Below are positions 27,968 to 35,779 of a stretch of DNA of 36,254 nt, in pieces. The first letter of the stretch is position 1. Each line of letters starts with the position of its first letter. The DNA comes from Clostridiales bacterium (GTDB taxonomy: Bacteria > Bacillota > Clostridia > Saccharofermentanales > Saccharofermentanaceae): the NCBI GenBank assembly GCA_017964005.1, contig JAGCSR010000025.1, positions 1 to 36,254 of the forward strand. The letters run 5' to 3'. The position numbers were made by a program, and so were the translations under genes. The notes under the pieces are model-generated. The model ran no database searches. It saw only the letters and a list, made by a program, of their open reading frames with translations, and was not told the DNA's origin.

Positions 27968-28961
27968 GATAACATTAAGCCACGGTTCAGGCGGACATAA
28001 GACATCTGAGCTAATAGCAGATATCTTCAAGAAAAATCTTGATAATGAATATTTCACAGCAGATGATGCTGCCGTAATGCCGGCGCCGGATGGAAAGATC
28101 GCAATGTCGACAGACGGATTCATCGTATCTCCCTGGAAATTCCCGGGCGGCAATATCGGTAAACTCTCAGTCTGTGGCACTGTCAATGACATCGCTTGCA
28201 TGGGAGCAAGGCCTTTGTATCTTACATGCTCATATGTAATCGAAGAAGGCTTTGCCGTATCCGATCTTGAGGAGATCGCCAAGGCCATGGGCGAGACTGC
28301 CCGCAAGGCAGGAGTCAAGATCGTTGCAGGTGATACGAAAGTTGCGGGTAAAGGTCAGGTTGACGGCCTGTTTATCACAACGGCAGGAGTCGGTGTCATA
28401 GAAAATGAAGTAAACCTTTCCGGAGCTTTTGCAAAGCCCGGTGATTCGATTATCGTGACAGGAGACATCGGAAGACACGGCTGTGCGATCCTCCTCGCAA
28501 GAGACGAATACGGGATCGAAGCTGACGTGACATCGGACTGTGCACCTTTGGCAGAGCCCGCACTCGCTGTGGTTTCAAAGATCCCTGCAACTCATGTCAT
28601 AAGAGATGCCACGAGAGGCGGAGTCGGAACCGTGCTTTATGAGATATGTGATGCATCTGATGTAGGTATAGAGATCGTATCAGATGATATACCCGTGGAT
28701 CCCGCAGTGCGAGGCGTAACGGGACTTCTTGGCCTTGAACCTTTGTATCTTGCATGTGAGGGACGCCTGGTGATAATCGTACCTTCTGAATTTGAAGATA
28801 AGACGATCGAGATCTTAAGTGGTTTCGAAGAAACTTCAGGTGCTAAAGTTATCGGCAGGGTTACTGATGAACATAAAGGCAAAGTTGTAATGAAGACATC
28901 TATCGGCGGCATGACTTTCCTGCCCCCTCCGGGCAAGGAACTCCTGCCGAGGATCTGCTGA
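27957..28961 (+). CDS. hypE: Hydrogenase maturation dehydratase HypE
   Basis: 334 residues. ATP-dependent dehydration of the HypF-made thiocarboxamide to a thiocyanate on its own C-terminal Cys, then transfer of cyanide to HypCD. The N-terminus SHGSGGHKTSELI, the STDGFIVSPWKFPGG block, AGDTKV, RDATRGGVGTVLYEI and the C-terminal PRIC (essential Cys last) are all present. The nucleotide-binding fold is shared with PurM and SelD, but the PRIC end fixes it as HypE. Confidence 0.96.
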   Translation: MEDKITLSHGSGGHKTSELIADIFKKNLDNEYFTADDAAVMPAPDGKIAMSTDGFIVSPWKFPGGNIGKLSVCGTVNDIACMGARPLYLTCSYVIEEGFAVSDLEEIAKAMGETARKAGVKIVAGDTKVAGKGQVDGLFITTAGVGVIENEVNLSGAFAKPGDSIIVTGDIGRHGCAILLARDEYGIEADVTSDCAPLAEPALAVVSKIPATHVIRDATRGGVGTVLYEICDASDVGIEIVSDDIPVDPAVRGVTGLLGLEPLYLACEGRLVIIVPSEFEDKTIEILSGFEETSGAKVIGRVTDEHKGKVVMKTSIGGMTFLPPPGKELLPRIC

Positions 28962-28975
28962 TAAAGGAGGAATGT

Positions 28976-29227
28976 ATGGAAACCAGAGTAGCAGTAATCA
29001 CGATAATCGTATCTGACATGAATTCTGTCGAGAAGATCAACGAGATACTTCATGAAGCGGCACCTTTCGTAATCGGAAGGATGGGAATACCTTATCATGC
29101 CAAAAACATAAACATCATAACTGTTGCGATCGATGCGCCTCAGGACATAACAAGTGAAGTGTCCGGCAGGATCGGCCGTCTTGACGGGGTTACAGTAAAA
29201 GCGACATATTCGAATGTCAAAGGATGA
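28976..29227 (+). CDS. TM1266-type [FeFe]-hydrogenase system regulator (ACT-like)
   Basis: 83 residues. The RVAVITIIVSD start, NEILHEAAPFVIGRMGIPY and C-terminal RIGRLDGVTVKATYSNV fit the TM1266 family of small ACT-like proteins found with hydE, hydF and hydG. The biochemical role is unsettled; it may sense a metabolite or metal. It sits exactly between the hyp block and the second D/K pair, 14 bases after hypE. Confidence 0.88.
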   Translation: METRVAVITIIVSDMNSVEKINEILHEAAPFVIGRMGIPYHAKNINIITVAIDAPQDITSEVSGRIGRLDGVTVKATYSNVKG

Positions 29228-29231
29228 GAAG

Positions 29232-30530
29232 ATGGACAAGACCTTAGCAGTCAGGATCAAAGATGCAGCATACCCGAACCCGTTTAAGCCCGGGCTTGAG
29301 TTCAATGCTCCCGTTCACGGTTCCTGGAATATCGTGCATATCGGAATGCAGGTGCCCGAGGCTCATCAGATCTACATCTGTGCCGATAACTGCATGCGCG
29401 GCGTCATAATGACGGCTGCCGAGATGGATATGCTGGACCGAATATCGGGGGTTGTATTGGAAGAGCATGAGATGGTATCGGAAGATATAACGACTGTTAC
29501 TCTGGAGGGAATAAGAGAACTTCTCGGAAAGTTCGACAAACTGCCGCCGGCGGTAATCGTATTCCCGGTATGTGTCCATCATTTCTTAAACTGCGATCTT
29601 GAATATGTATATTCTAATCTTGAGAAGGAATTTCCCGGTGTAGTCTTTATCAGGGCTTTCATGGATCCCATCATGCAGAAACTCCATCTTACACCTGAAC
29701 AGACTTTGCGCAGCGCAATGCTGGAAGGTGTGCCTTCTTCGGATCGAAAAGAAAAGACCGTTAGTGTATTAGGTTGTGATATGCCGCTTTATAAAGATTC
29801 CGAGATCTTCGAACTGATCGATAAAGCGGGGTATAAAGTACGGGAGATCTTCGATATGGGTTCATTTGAAGAATATATGGGTTTAGGATCTTCGTCATTA
29901 AACATCTGCAACTACCCGACGGGAGATCTCGGCGTTAAGACATTCTCCGATCGCTGCAGCATACCATACCTTTATCTGCCTTTCGCTGTGCTGCCGGAAG
30001 AAATTGATGAATATGAGAGAAGACTTTCTGATGCTCTTGGTATCGAACTACCGGATATGACGGCTCTCAAGGCAGAACTTGATAATGCTCTTGATGACCT
30101 GAGAGCGTATATTCATGATAAGCCGGTGGCCATCGATTATACTGCACATCCGAGACCGTTCGGACTTGCTTATCTTTTGCTTGAACACGGGATAAATGTG
30201 AGGAAAGTATATGCTGATTCCGTATCTGCTGAAGAGAAGGATGTTTTCGAGAGATTAAAGACAGAATATCCCGATCTTCTGATAGAGGCAACTATCGCTC
30301 CCGGCTGCAGAATTGCTGAACGTAAGGACAGTGATTATCTTGCCATCGGACAGAAGGCTGCATGGTTCTGCGGAACGAAGAACTTCGTAAACATTATCGA
30401 AGGAGCCGGCCTATACGGATACAAAGGACTGATAAGGTTAACGGAACTCATAAAGATCGCGTACGATAATGAATCCGATACGGAAGATATCGTTCCGAGA
30501 AAGGGTTTGGGGTGCTTAAGCAGCATATGA
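29232..30530 (+). CDS. Nitrogenase component 1-like, D-type subunit (pair 2)
   Basis: 432 residues from ATG 29232 (AAAGGA eight bases upstream, in the end of the TM1266 gene). A paralogue of the gene at 22113: same layout with VPEAHQIYICADNCMRG (C50, C54), then VFPVCVHHFLNCD (C114, C121) for the second cluster cysteine, a DSEIFELIDKAGY segment in the middle domain, and the C-terminal YGYKGLIRLTELIKIA, like the C-terminus of pair 1. The loops around the cysteines differ a lot between the copies, so they probably do different jobs. By analogy with NifDK and NifEN, one pair may be catalytic and the other a scaffold; which is which cannot be told. The stop overlaps the next start. Confidence 0.83.
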   Translation: MDKTLAVRIKDAAYPNPFKPGLEFNAPVHGSWNIVHIGMQVPEAHQIYICADNCMRGVIMTAAEMDMLDRISGVVLEEHEMVSEDITTVTLEGIRELLGKFDKLPPAVIVFPVCVHHFLNCDLEYVYSNLEKEFPGVVFIRAFMDPIMQKLHLTPEQTLRSAMLEGVPSSDRKEKTVSVLGCDMPLYKDSEIFELIDKAGYKVREIFDMGSFEEYMGLGSSSLNICNYPTGDLGVKTFSDRCSIPYLYLPFAVLPEEIDEYERRLSDALGIELPDMTALKAELDNALDDLRAYIHDKPVAIDYTAHPRPFGLAYLLLEHGINVRKVYADSVSAEEKDVFERLKTEYPDLLIEATIAPGCRIAERKDSDYLAIGQKAAWFCGTKNFVNIIEGAGLYGYKGLIRLTELIKIAYDNESDTEDIVPRKGLGCLSSI

Positions 30531-31687
30531 GAAATACATTCAAGATCCTGCCTGTCCTGACAGGAGATGTGTCAGGTGCCGCATCCGCTCTTTATGAACT
30601 CGGCGGAATGACCGTGATCCATGATCCGTCCGGATGTAACTCTACATATAATACTCACGATGAGACCCGTTGGTACAATGAAGACAGTCTGATCTATATT
30701 TCAGGTCTTAATGACATGGATGCCATTACGGGTAATGACGATCGCTTCATTAATGCGATACTGGATGCCGCGGATTCTTTGTCTCCAAAGTTTATCGCCT
30801 TGGCAAATTCTCCGATACCTTTCCTTAACGGTACCGATTTTGAAGGCATTGCCAAAGTGATCACGGGAAGGACGGGTATACCATGCTTCTATGTATCAAC
30901 TAACGCGACGGGAGATTATGCATCCGGAGTATCGAAAGCATTTGAAGCATATGTGCGTCAAATGACTTCGGGAATCGATAAGAAAACGACAAATAAAATA
31001 GGGAAGATAAGAGCCGGTATCATAGGCGCAACTCCTTTGGACTTTGCAAATCCCGAGACGATCGCTTCCGTCGTATCTTTGCTGGAATCAAACGGATTTG
31101 AGGTCTTGTTTTCCCTTGCAATGGGAGATCTGTCAGAAGGAGCGGTCAGCGGCAATCTTGTGTCAACGGATGTTAATCTCGTTATATCTTCAACAGGACT
31201 TGCTTCGGCAAGGTATCTTTATGACCGCTTTAACATCCCTTATGTGGTCGGATTCCCGGCTGCCGGTCTGTCTGATATCCTGATCGAAAAACTGAATACC
31301 GCATATGAGACGTCAAAGCCTTGTATTGCTTATGAAGCGGTCGTTCGCAGTGACAGCAATATTGTTATTGCGGGAGAAACTGTTGTTGCATCTTCAGTCG
31401 CGGCAGGGATAAAGGAAGCCTATGGTATAGATATGCGCGTTGTGTCCGTAAGCGACTGTTCGATTCTTGCTCCTTTGGAAAATGATCTTTATTGTCATAC
31501 GGAAGATGATTTTATTGATGCGTTCAAAGATGCGAAAGCCGTGATCGCAGACCCTTTGTATAAGCATGTCTGTCCCGAGAATATAAAGTTTATCGAATTG
31601 CCGCACCTTGCAATGTCAGGGCGTCTTTATCTTAAGAAGATCCCGGATATTACAAGATTCGATCCTGTTAAGGAGGGTTTGTTATGA
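30527..31687 (+). CDS. Nitrogenase component 1-like, K-type subunit (pair 2)
   Basis: 386 residues from the ATG in the ATGA overlap with the D gene. A paralogue of the gene at 23396: HDPSGCNSTYNTHDETRW (C37 and D45-E46-R48-W49 at the same residue numbers as in copy 1), SGLNDMDAITGND, and a Cys-free NSPIPFLNGTD where NifK has its third cluster cysteine. It is about 48 residues longer than copy 1. It should pair with the protein encoded just upstream. Stop overlaps hydF start by four bases. Confidence 0.82.
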   Translation: MRNTFKILPVLTGDVSGAASALYELGGMTVIHDPSGCNSTYNTHDETRWYNEDSLIYISGLNDMDAITGNDDRFINAILDAADSLSPKFIALANSPIPFLNGTDFEGIAKVITGRTGIPCFYVSTNATGDYASGVSKAFEAYVRQMTSGIDKKTTNKIGKIRAGIIGATPLDFANPETIASVVSLLESNGFEVLFSLAMGDLSEGAVSGNLVSTDVNLVISSTGLASARYLYDRFNIPYVVGFPAAGLSDILIEKLNTAYETSKPCIAYEAVVRSDSNIVIAGETVVASSVAAGIKEAYGIDMRVVSVSDCSILAPLENDLYCHTEDDFIDAFKDAKAVIADPLYKHVCPENIKFIELPHLAMSGRLYLKKIPDITRFDPVKEGLL

Positions 31688-32886
31688 GTCTTAATGATGT
31701 ACCTTCAGGAGAAAGAATCCATATAGGATTCTTCGGAGCCCGCAACAGCGGAAAGTCAAGCCTTGTCAATGCCGTAACCGGACAGCAGCTCGCAGTGGTA
31801 TCTGATGTAAAGGGCACAACCACTGACCCTGTCAGCAAGGCTATGGAACTTCTGCCCATGGGACCGGTCGTTATCATCGACACCCCAGGATTCGACGATA
31901 CCGGATCTTTGGGTGAACTCCGTGTTGCCAGGACCCGCGAGATTTTGCGCAAAGTCGATGTTGCTGTCCTCGTTGTGGATTCCACGGAAGGCTTAAGGAA
32001 TACGGATAAAGAATTGTTATCTCTTTTCGGTGAGCGGGATATTCCTTATGTGATCGCATATAACAAATCTGATCTGGCGGAATTTGAGCCCGCTTCTTCT
32101 GACTCCATAACGGTCAGCGCACTTAACGGGACGAACATCAATGAACTTAAAGAGAAGATAGCATCTCTTGCAAAAGATATCCCGGAAGCCAGCCCTCTTA
32201 TATCTGATCTGGTCATGACCGGGGATACGGTCATACTTGTAATACCCATTGATTCGTCAGCGCCCAAGGGAAGACTCATACTGCCTCAGCAGCAAGTTAT
32301 AAGGGAAGCCCTGGAATATAACATCGCAACACTTTGTGTTCAGCCCGAAGGACTTGATGCAGCAATAAAGTCGCTCAAGGAAAAGCCTGCGCTCGTGATA
32401 ACGGACAGTCAGGCATTTAAGAAGGTGTCGGAGATCGTTCCGGATGATATCCTGCTTACTTCCTTCTCGATATTGATGGCAAGACACAAGGGTATTCTTG
32501 CTGATTGCGTCGAAGGCCTGAAAGCTTTGGATTCTATCGAAGACGGAGACAAACTTCTTATTTCCGAAGGGTGCAGTCACCACAGGCAATGTGAAGATAT
32601 AGGAACCGTTAAACTTCCCAATCTTATCAGAAGGTATACCGGCAAAGAGATCAGCTTTGATACCACATCAGGCATTTCTTTTGCAGATGACCTTACTCCA
32701 TACAGGATTGTCCTTCACTGCGGAGGCTGCATGCTTAATGACCGCGAGATGAAGAGCAGGATCAAGACAGCCAAGGCATTGGGGTGCCCTGTCACGAACT
32801 ATGGTCTTGCAATCGCATATATGAACGGGATCTTAAAGAGGAGCATCAAGGTGTTCCCTGACCTTTATGAGATGATCGGAGAATGA
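31684..32886 (+). CDS. hydF: [FeFe]-hydrogenase maturation GTPase HydF
   Basis: 400 residues. GTPase domain at the N-terminus (P-loop GARNSGKSS, KGTTTDPV, DTPGFDD, NKSD), a dimerisation middle part, and a C-terminal iron-sulfur site: EGCSHHRQCE, then about 45 residues on, LHCGGC, fitting the CxHxnHCxxC rule. HydF carries and delivers the diiron subcluster to the [FeFe]-hydrogenase. Starts in an ATGA overlap with the K-type gene; hydE follows after one base. Confidence 0.95.
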   Translation: MSLNDVPSGERIHIGFFGARNSGKSSLVNAVTGQQLAVVSDVKGTTTDPVSKAMELLPMGPVVIIDTPGFDDTGSLGELRVARTREILRKVDVAVLVVDSTEGLRNTDKELLSLFGERDIPYVIAYNKSDLAEFEPASSDSITVSALNGTNINELKEKIASLAKDIPEASPLISDLVMTGDTVILVIPIDSSAPKGRLILPQQQVIREALEYNIATLCVQPEGLDAAIKSLKEKPALVITDSQAFKKVSEIVPDDILLTSFSILMARHKGILADCVEGLKALDSIEDGDKLLISEGCSHHRQCEDIGTVKLPNLIRRYTGKEISFDTTSGISFADDLTPYRIVLHCGGCMLNDREMKSRIKTAKALGCPVTNYGLAIAYMNGILKRSIKVFPDLYEMIGE

Positions 32887-32887
32887 T

Positions 32888-33937
32888 ATGGAGAATATCG
32901 AGAAACTGATAGATAAACTCTGCGAGACATCAGAGCTTACGGCTGATGAATATAAGGAGATACTCGCATCTTCGGACCATGATGAATACCTTGCCTCCAA
33001 AGCCAGAGAGGTTGCCCAAAGGATATTCGGCAAAGATGTCTATATCCGCGGGATTATCGAATTCTCAAATTATTGTAGGAATGACTGTTATTATTGCGGC
33101 ATCCGCGCTTCCAATAAGTATTGTGAGCGCTACCGCATGACTCCTGATGAGATCATAAGATGCGCCGATTCGGGGTATGACATAGGTTTTCGGACGTTCG
33201 TACTTCAGAGCGGAGAAGATCTTACATATTCAACGGAAGACATTTGCAATATCGTCTCTTCGATAAAATCCCGTCATCCTGACTGTGCGGTGACTTTATC
33301 GATAGGAGAGAAGAGCCGTGAGGAATATCAGGCTTACTATGACGCGGGCGCAGACAGATACCTTCTGCGTCACGAGACATACAATAAAGATCACTACGGG
33401 ATGCTCCATCCTGATAAGATGTCCTGGTCAAGCAGGATCAGATGTCTTTATGATCTTAGGGAGATAGGATATCAGACAGGCTGCGGGATCATGGTGGGAA
33501 CTCCGGGCCAAACCCTTGATCATGTTGTTGAAGACCTTGTGTTCATGAAAGGTTTTGAACCCCATATGATAGGTATCGGGCCTTTCCTTCCGGCTGCGAA
33601 TACCCCCTTTGCGGACTGTCCGGCAGGAGATGTTGCTCTGACGCTGAGGCTTTTGTCTGTTATAAGGCTCATGCTGCCCAAAGTCCTGTTGCCTGCGACA
33701 ACGGCGCTCGGGACTGCTGAAGCTTTAGGCCGGGAGAAAGGAATCTTAGCCGGTGCTAATGTAATCATGCCCAATCTGTCGCCGGTGGAGAACCGCGGCA
33801 AATATCAGCTCTACGACGGTAAGATCTGCATATCCGATGATGCGTCCCTTTGTTCAAGATGCATCTCGGCACGGCTTAAGTCCATAGGCTATCAGGCTGT
33901 GACAGGCAGGGGGGATCACCCGGATAAGGCGTTATAA
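32888..33937 (+). CDS. hydE: [FeFe]-hydrogenase maturation radical SAM enzyme HydE
   Basis: 349 residues. Radical SAM cysteines C63-x3-C67-x2-C70 (CRNDCYYC), glycine-rich GEKSREEY and LRHETYN segments, and near the end the optional second-cluster cysteines CX7CX2C (CISDDASLCSRC), as in Thermotoga HydE. HydE works on the HydG product to shape the diiron cofactor. No hydG is in the window. A long gap follows to the next gene with no convincing terminator, so this is the last gene of the operon by position. Confidence 0.95.
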   Translation: MENIEKLIDKLCETSELTADEYKEILASSDHDEYLASKAREVAQRIFGKDVYIRGIIEFSNYCRNDCYYCGIRASNKYCERYRMTPDEIIRCADSGYDIGFRTFVLQSGEDLTYSTEDICNIVSSIKSRHPDCAVTLSIGEKSREEYQAYYDAGADRYLLRHETYNKDHYGMLHPDKMSWSSRIRCLYDLREIGYQTGCGIMVGTPGQTLDHVVEDLVFMKGFEPHMIGIGPFLPAANTPFADCPAGDVALTLRLLSVIRLMLPKVLLPATTALGTAEALGREKGILAGANVIMPNLSPVENRGKYQLYDGKICISDDASLCSRCISARLKSIGYQAVTGRGDHPDKAL

Positions 33938-33958
33938 ATATTGTCACGGATTTGTTTT

Positions 33959-33986
33959 TTGAATTCCGGGGATATATGTATATAAT
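33959..33986 (+). promoter_or_regulatory. Promoter of the Thr-rich lipoprotein gene
   Basis: TTGAAT (33959-33964), 16-base spacer, TATAAT (33981-33986). The start codon is 50 bases further. The absence of a clear terminator before it leaves read-through from hydE possible. Confidence 0.6.
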
Positions 33987-34009
33987 AAACTCGATAATGG
34001 TTTATTATA
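33981..34009. repeat. 10-bp inverted repeat starting at the -10 box
   Basis: TATAATAAAC (33981-33990) and GTTTATTATA (34000-34009), exact complements with nine bases between. It begins on the -10 hexamer and covers the likely RNA start, so it may be an operator or a 5' hairpin. Confidence 0.5.
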
Positions 34010-34036
34010 TCTAAAAGATAACAAGGAGATAAAACA

Positions 34037-34882
34037 ATGAAGACAAAGAAGATCATGGCCGTTTTGCTGGCATCCTGTATGTTACTGAGCGTCGCTGCAT
34101 GCAATAAGGGCGGCGAGGAGACAACTGCTCCTTCCGAGACAGAGGCACCCACAACAACGACCGAGGCAACAACCACAGAGTCAATGGAAGAAGAGACAGC
34201 TCCTTCGGACTTCACCGAAGATACAGTCCCGGACCCTCTTAACGAAGGTATCCAGATGGATATCATCGTTGATAACTTCGAGAAGTGGCTTCACGACGAG
34301 GGTGAAGATGCGGATAAACCTTACCTTTACGCTGTTACTGACCTTAATAACAACGGAATGCTGGAAGTTATCAATTGTGTTGTAGAAGGTTCAGGTCTTT
34401 ATACATATGCAAATATATTCGAAGTTACAGAGGATCTTGAACTTACGGAGTTCGCATTCCCCCAGAGTGAACAGGAAGGCGCTCCCGATATCCCTGATAT
34501 CGGAGTTGAGAGCCTGAATTATTTTGTTGTCGGCGGAGAATATATATATGTCGTAACAGACAATATAAGGATCTCTTCTTCAGAATCGGTGGAAGTTACC
34601 TATGCCATGAAGTTCGATGAAGCAAACAAGAAGATGTCTCTCGAGAAACTCGGCTATGCCGAGAATAAGGCAAATAAGAAGGGTGACATCGAATCCAAGT
34701 GTTTCGATAAGGATGACAAGGAGATTTCCGAAGAGGATTATTACAAGCTCGGAATGAACCTTTATTCAGTCGATTCTTCCGAGATGGGCGCCGCTATGAT
34801 CAATTGGATCACTCAGGAGCAGATGCAGCAGGAAGATTTCGAAGTGTTGCTGCATGAGTCCTGGGATGGCTTCCAGAGATAA
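34037..34882 (+). CDS. Lipoprotein with Thr/Glu-rich linker
   Basis: 281 residues. A lipoprotein signal ending LSVAAC with Cys at 22, then a Thr/Glu-rich linker (to about 70), then a globular domain with TDLNNNGMLEVI, a short calcium-loop-like motif seen in VCBS/FG-GAP-type proteins. No catalytic motif recognised. AAGGAG precedes the ATG. It has its own promoter and lies between the hydE and nfnA-like genes without a visible link to them. Function unknown. Confidence 0.8.
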   Translation: MKTKKIMAVLLASCMLLSVAACNKGGEETTAPSETEAPTTTTEATTTESMEEETAPSDFTEDTVPDPLNEGIQMDIIVDNFEKWLHDEGEDADKPYLYAVTDLNNNGMLEVINCVVEGSGLYTYANIFEVTEDLELTEFAFPQSEQEGAPDIPDIGVESLNYFVVGGEYIYVVTDNIRISSSESVEVTYAMKFDEANKKMSLEKLGYAENKANKKGDIESKCFDKDDKEISEEDYYKLGMNLYSVDSSEMGAAMINWITQEQMQQEDFEVLLHESWDGFQR

Positions 34883-34917
34883 TAAACTGTTGCATTTGAG
34901 GATCAGAAGGTAATCTT

Positions 34918-35778
34918 ATGTATGAGATCATGAAGAAGGCGGTGCTTAATCCCACCGTTACATCAATGGACATAAAAGCTCCTCTGGTTGCGCGAAAAGC
35001 ACAGCCCGGACAGTTCATTATCTTAAGAGTCGACGATAACGGGGAGAGGATCCCTCTTACGATCGCCGGTGCAGATCCCGAGGCGGGAACCGTCAGGATC
35101 ATATTCCAGGTTGTTGGCGCAACTACTCAGAAACTCAACGCCAAGCAACCCGGTGATGCCATAGTGGATTTCGTCGGCCCTTTGGGTAAAGCAACTGAAC
35201 TTGATGGCCTTAAGGATGTTTGTGTCGTAGGCGGCGGTGTCGGATGCGCCATCGCAATGCCTGTTGCCGCAAAACTTCATGAGATGGGAGCAAATGTTAC
35301 TTCCATAATCGGATTCCGCAGCAAGGATCTGGTTATCCTTGAAGACGAGTTCAAGGAGATATCTGATGAGTTGTTCGTTATGACCGATGACGGATCTTAC
35401 GGTACTCATGGTAATGTTACTCAGCCGCTTAAAGAGATGCTCGAGAGTGGCCGCAAGTTTGACCGTATTATTGCCATAGGTCCGGTCATAATGATGAAGT
35501 TTACAACAGAGACGGCAAGACCTTATAAGATCCCTGTTACCGTATCCATGAATCCCATCATGATCGACGGTACCGGAATGTGCGGAGGCTGCAGGCTTAC
35601 ATTGAACCGCAACGGTGAACGCATTACCAAGTTTGCCTGCGTGGACGGTCCCGAGTTCGACGGTTATGAAGTCGACTTCGATGAAGCCATGAGCCGCGGC
35701 CGTATCTATAATGCTTTCGAGCGTCATGCATATAACGAAGCCTGCAACATCTTAAAGCAGGCCGACAAGGAGGATTGA
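34918..35778 (+). CDS. nfnA: NfnA-like ferredoxin-NADP reductase subunit alpha
   Basis: 286 residues. FAD/NAD-binding reductase with ERIPLTIAG (flavin binding), VVGGGVGCAIAMPVA (nucleotide loop) and a C-terminal [2Fe-2S] site: DGTGMCGGC (C222, C225) and FACVDGPEFDG (C241), with the Asp before the Cys in the NfnA place. By family it pairs with a GltA-like NfnB protein to couple NADH, NADPH and ferredoxin by electron bifurcation; some relatives are called sulfide dehydrogenase subunits. An NfnB-like gene starts just after it. Confidence 0.87.
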   Translation: MYEIMKKAVLNPTVTSMDIKAPLVARKAQPGQFIILRVDDNGERIPLTIAGADPEAGTVRIIFQVVGATTQKLNAKQPGDAIVDFVGPLGKATELDGLKDVCVVGGGVGCAIAMPVAAKLHEMGANVTSIIGFRSKDLVILEDEFKEISDELFVMTDDGSYGTHGNVTQPLKEMLESGRKFDRIIAIGPVIMMKFTTETARPYKIPVTVSMNPIMIDGTGMCGGCRLTLNRNGERITKFACVDGPEFDGYEVDFDEAMSRGRIYNAFERHAYNEACNILKQADKED

Positions 35779-35779
35779 T

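Noticed and set aside
21358..31687. Known relatives BchLNB (protochlorophyllide reductase) or CfbCD (coenzyme F430 synthesis)
   Set aside because: No chlorophyll or F430 genes are near, there are two D/K pairs, and the hyp/hyd genes do not belong to those pathways; only a tree could settle the relation.
33938..33970. Possible terminator after hydE (CGGA ... TCCG around a T-run)
   Set aside because: The stem is only four bases with a long loop and the T-run lies inside it, so it is not a real terminator.
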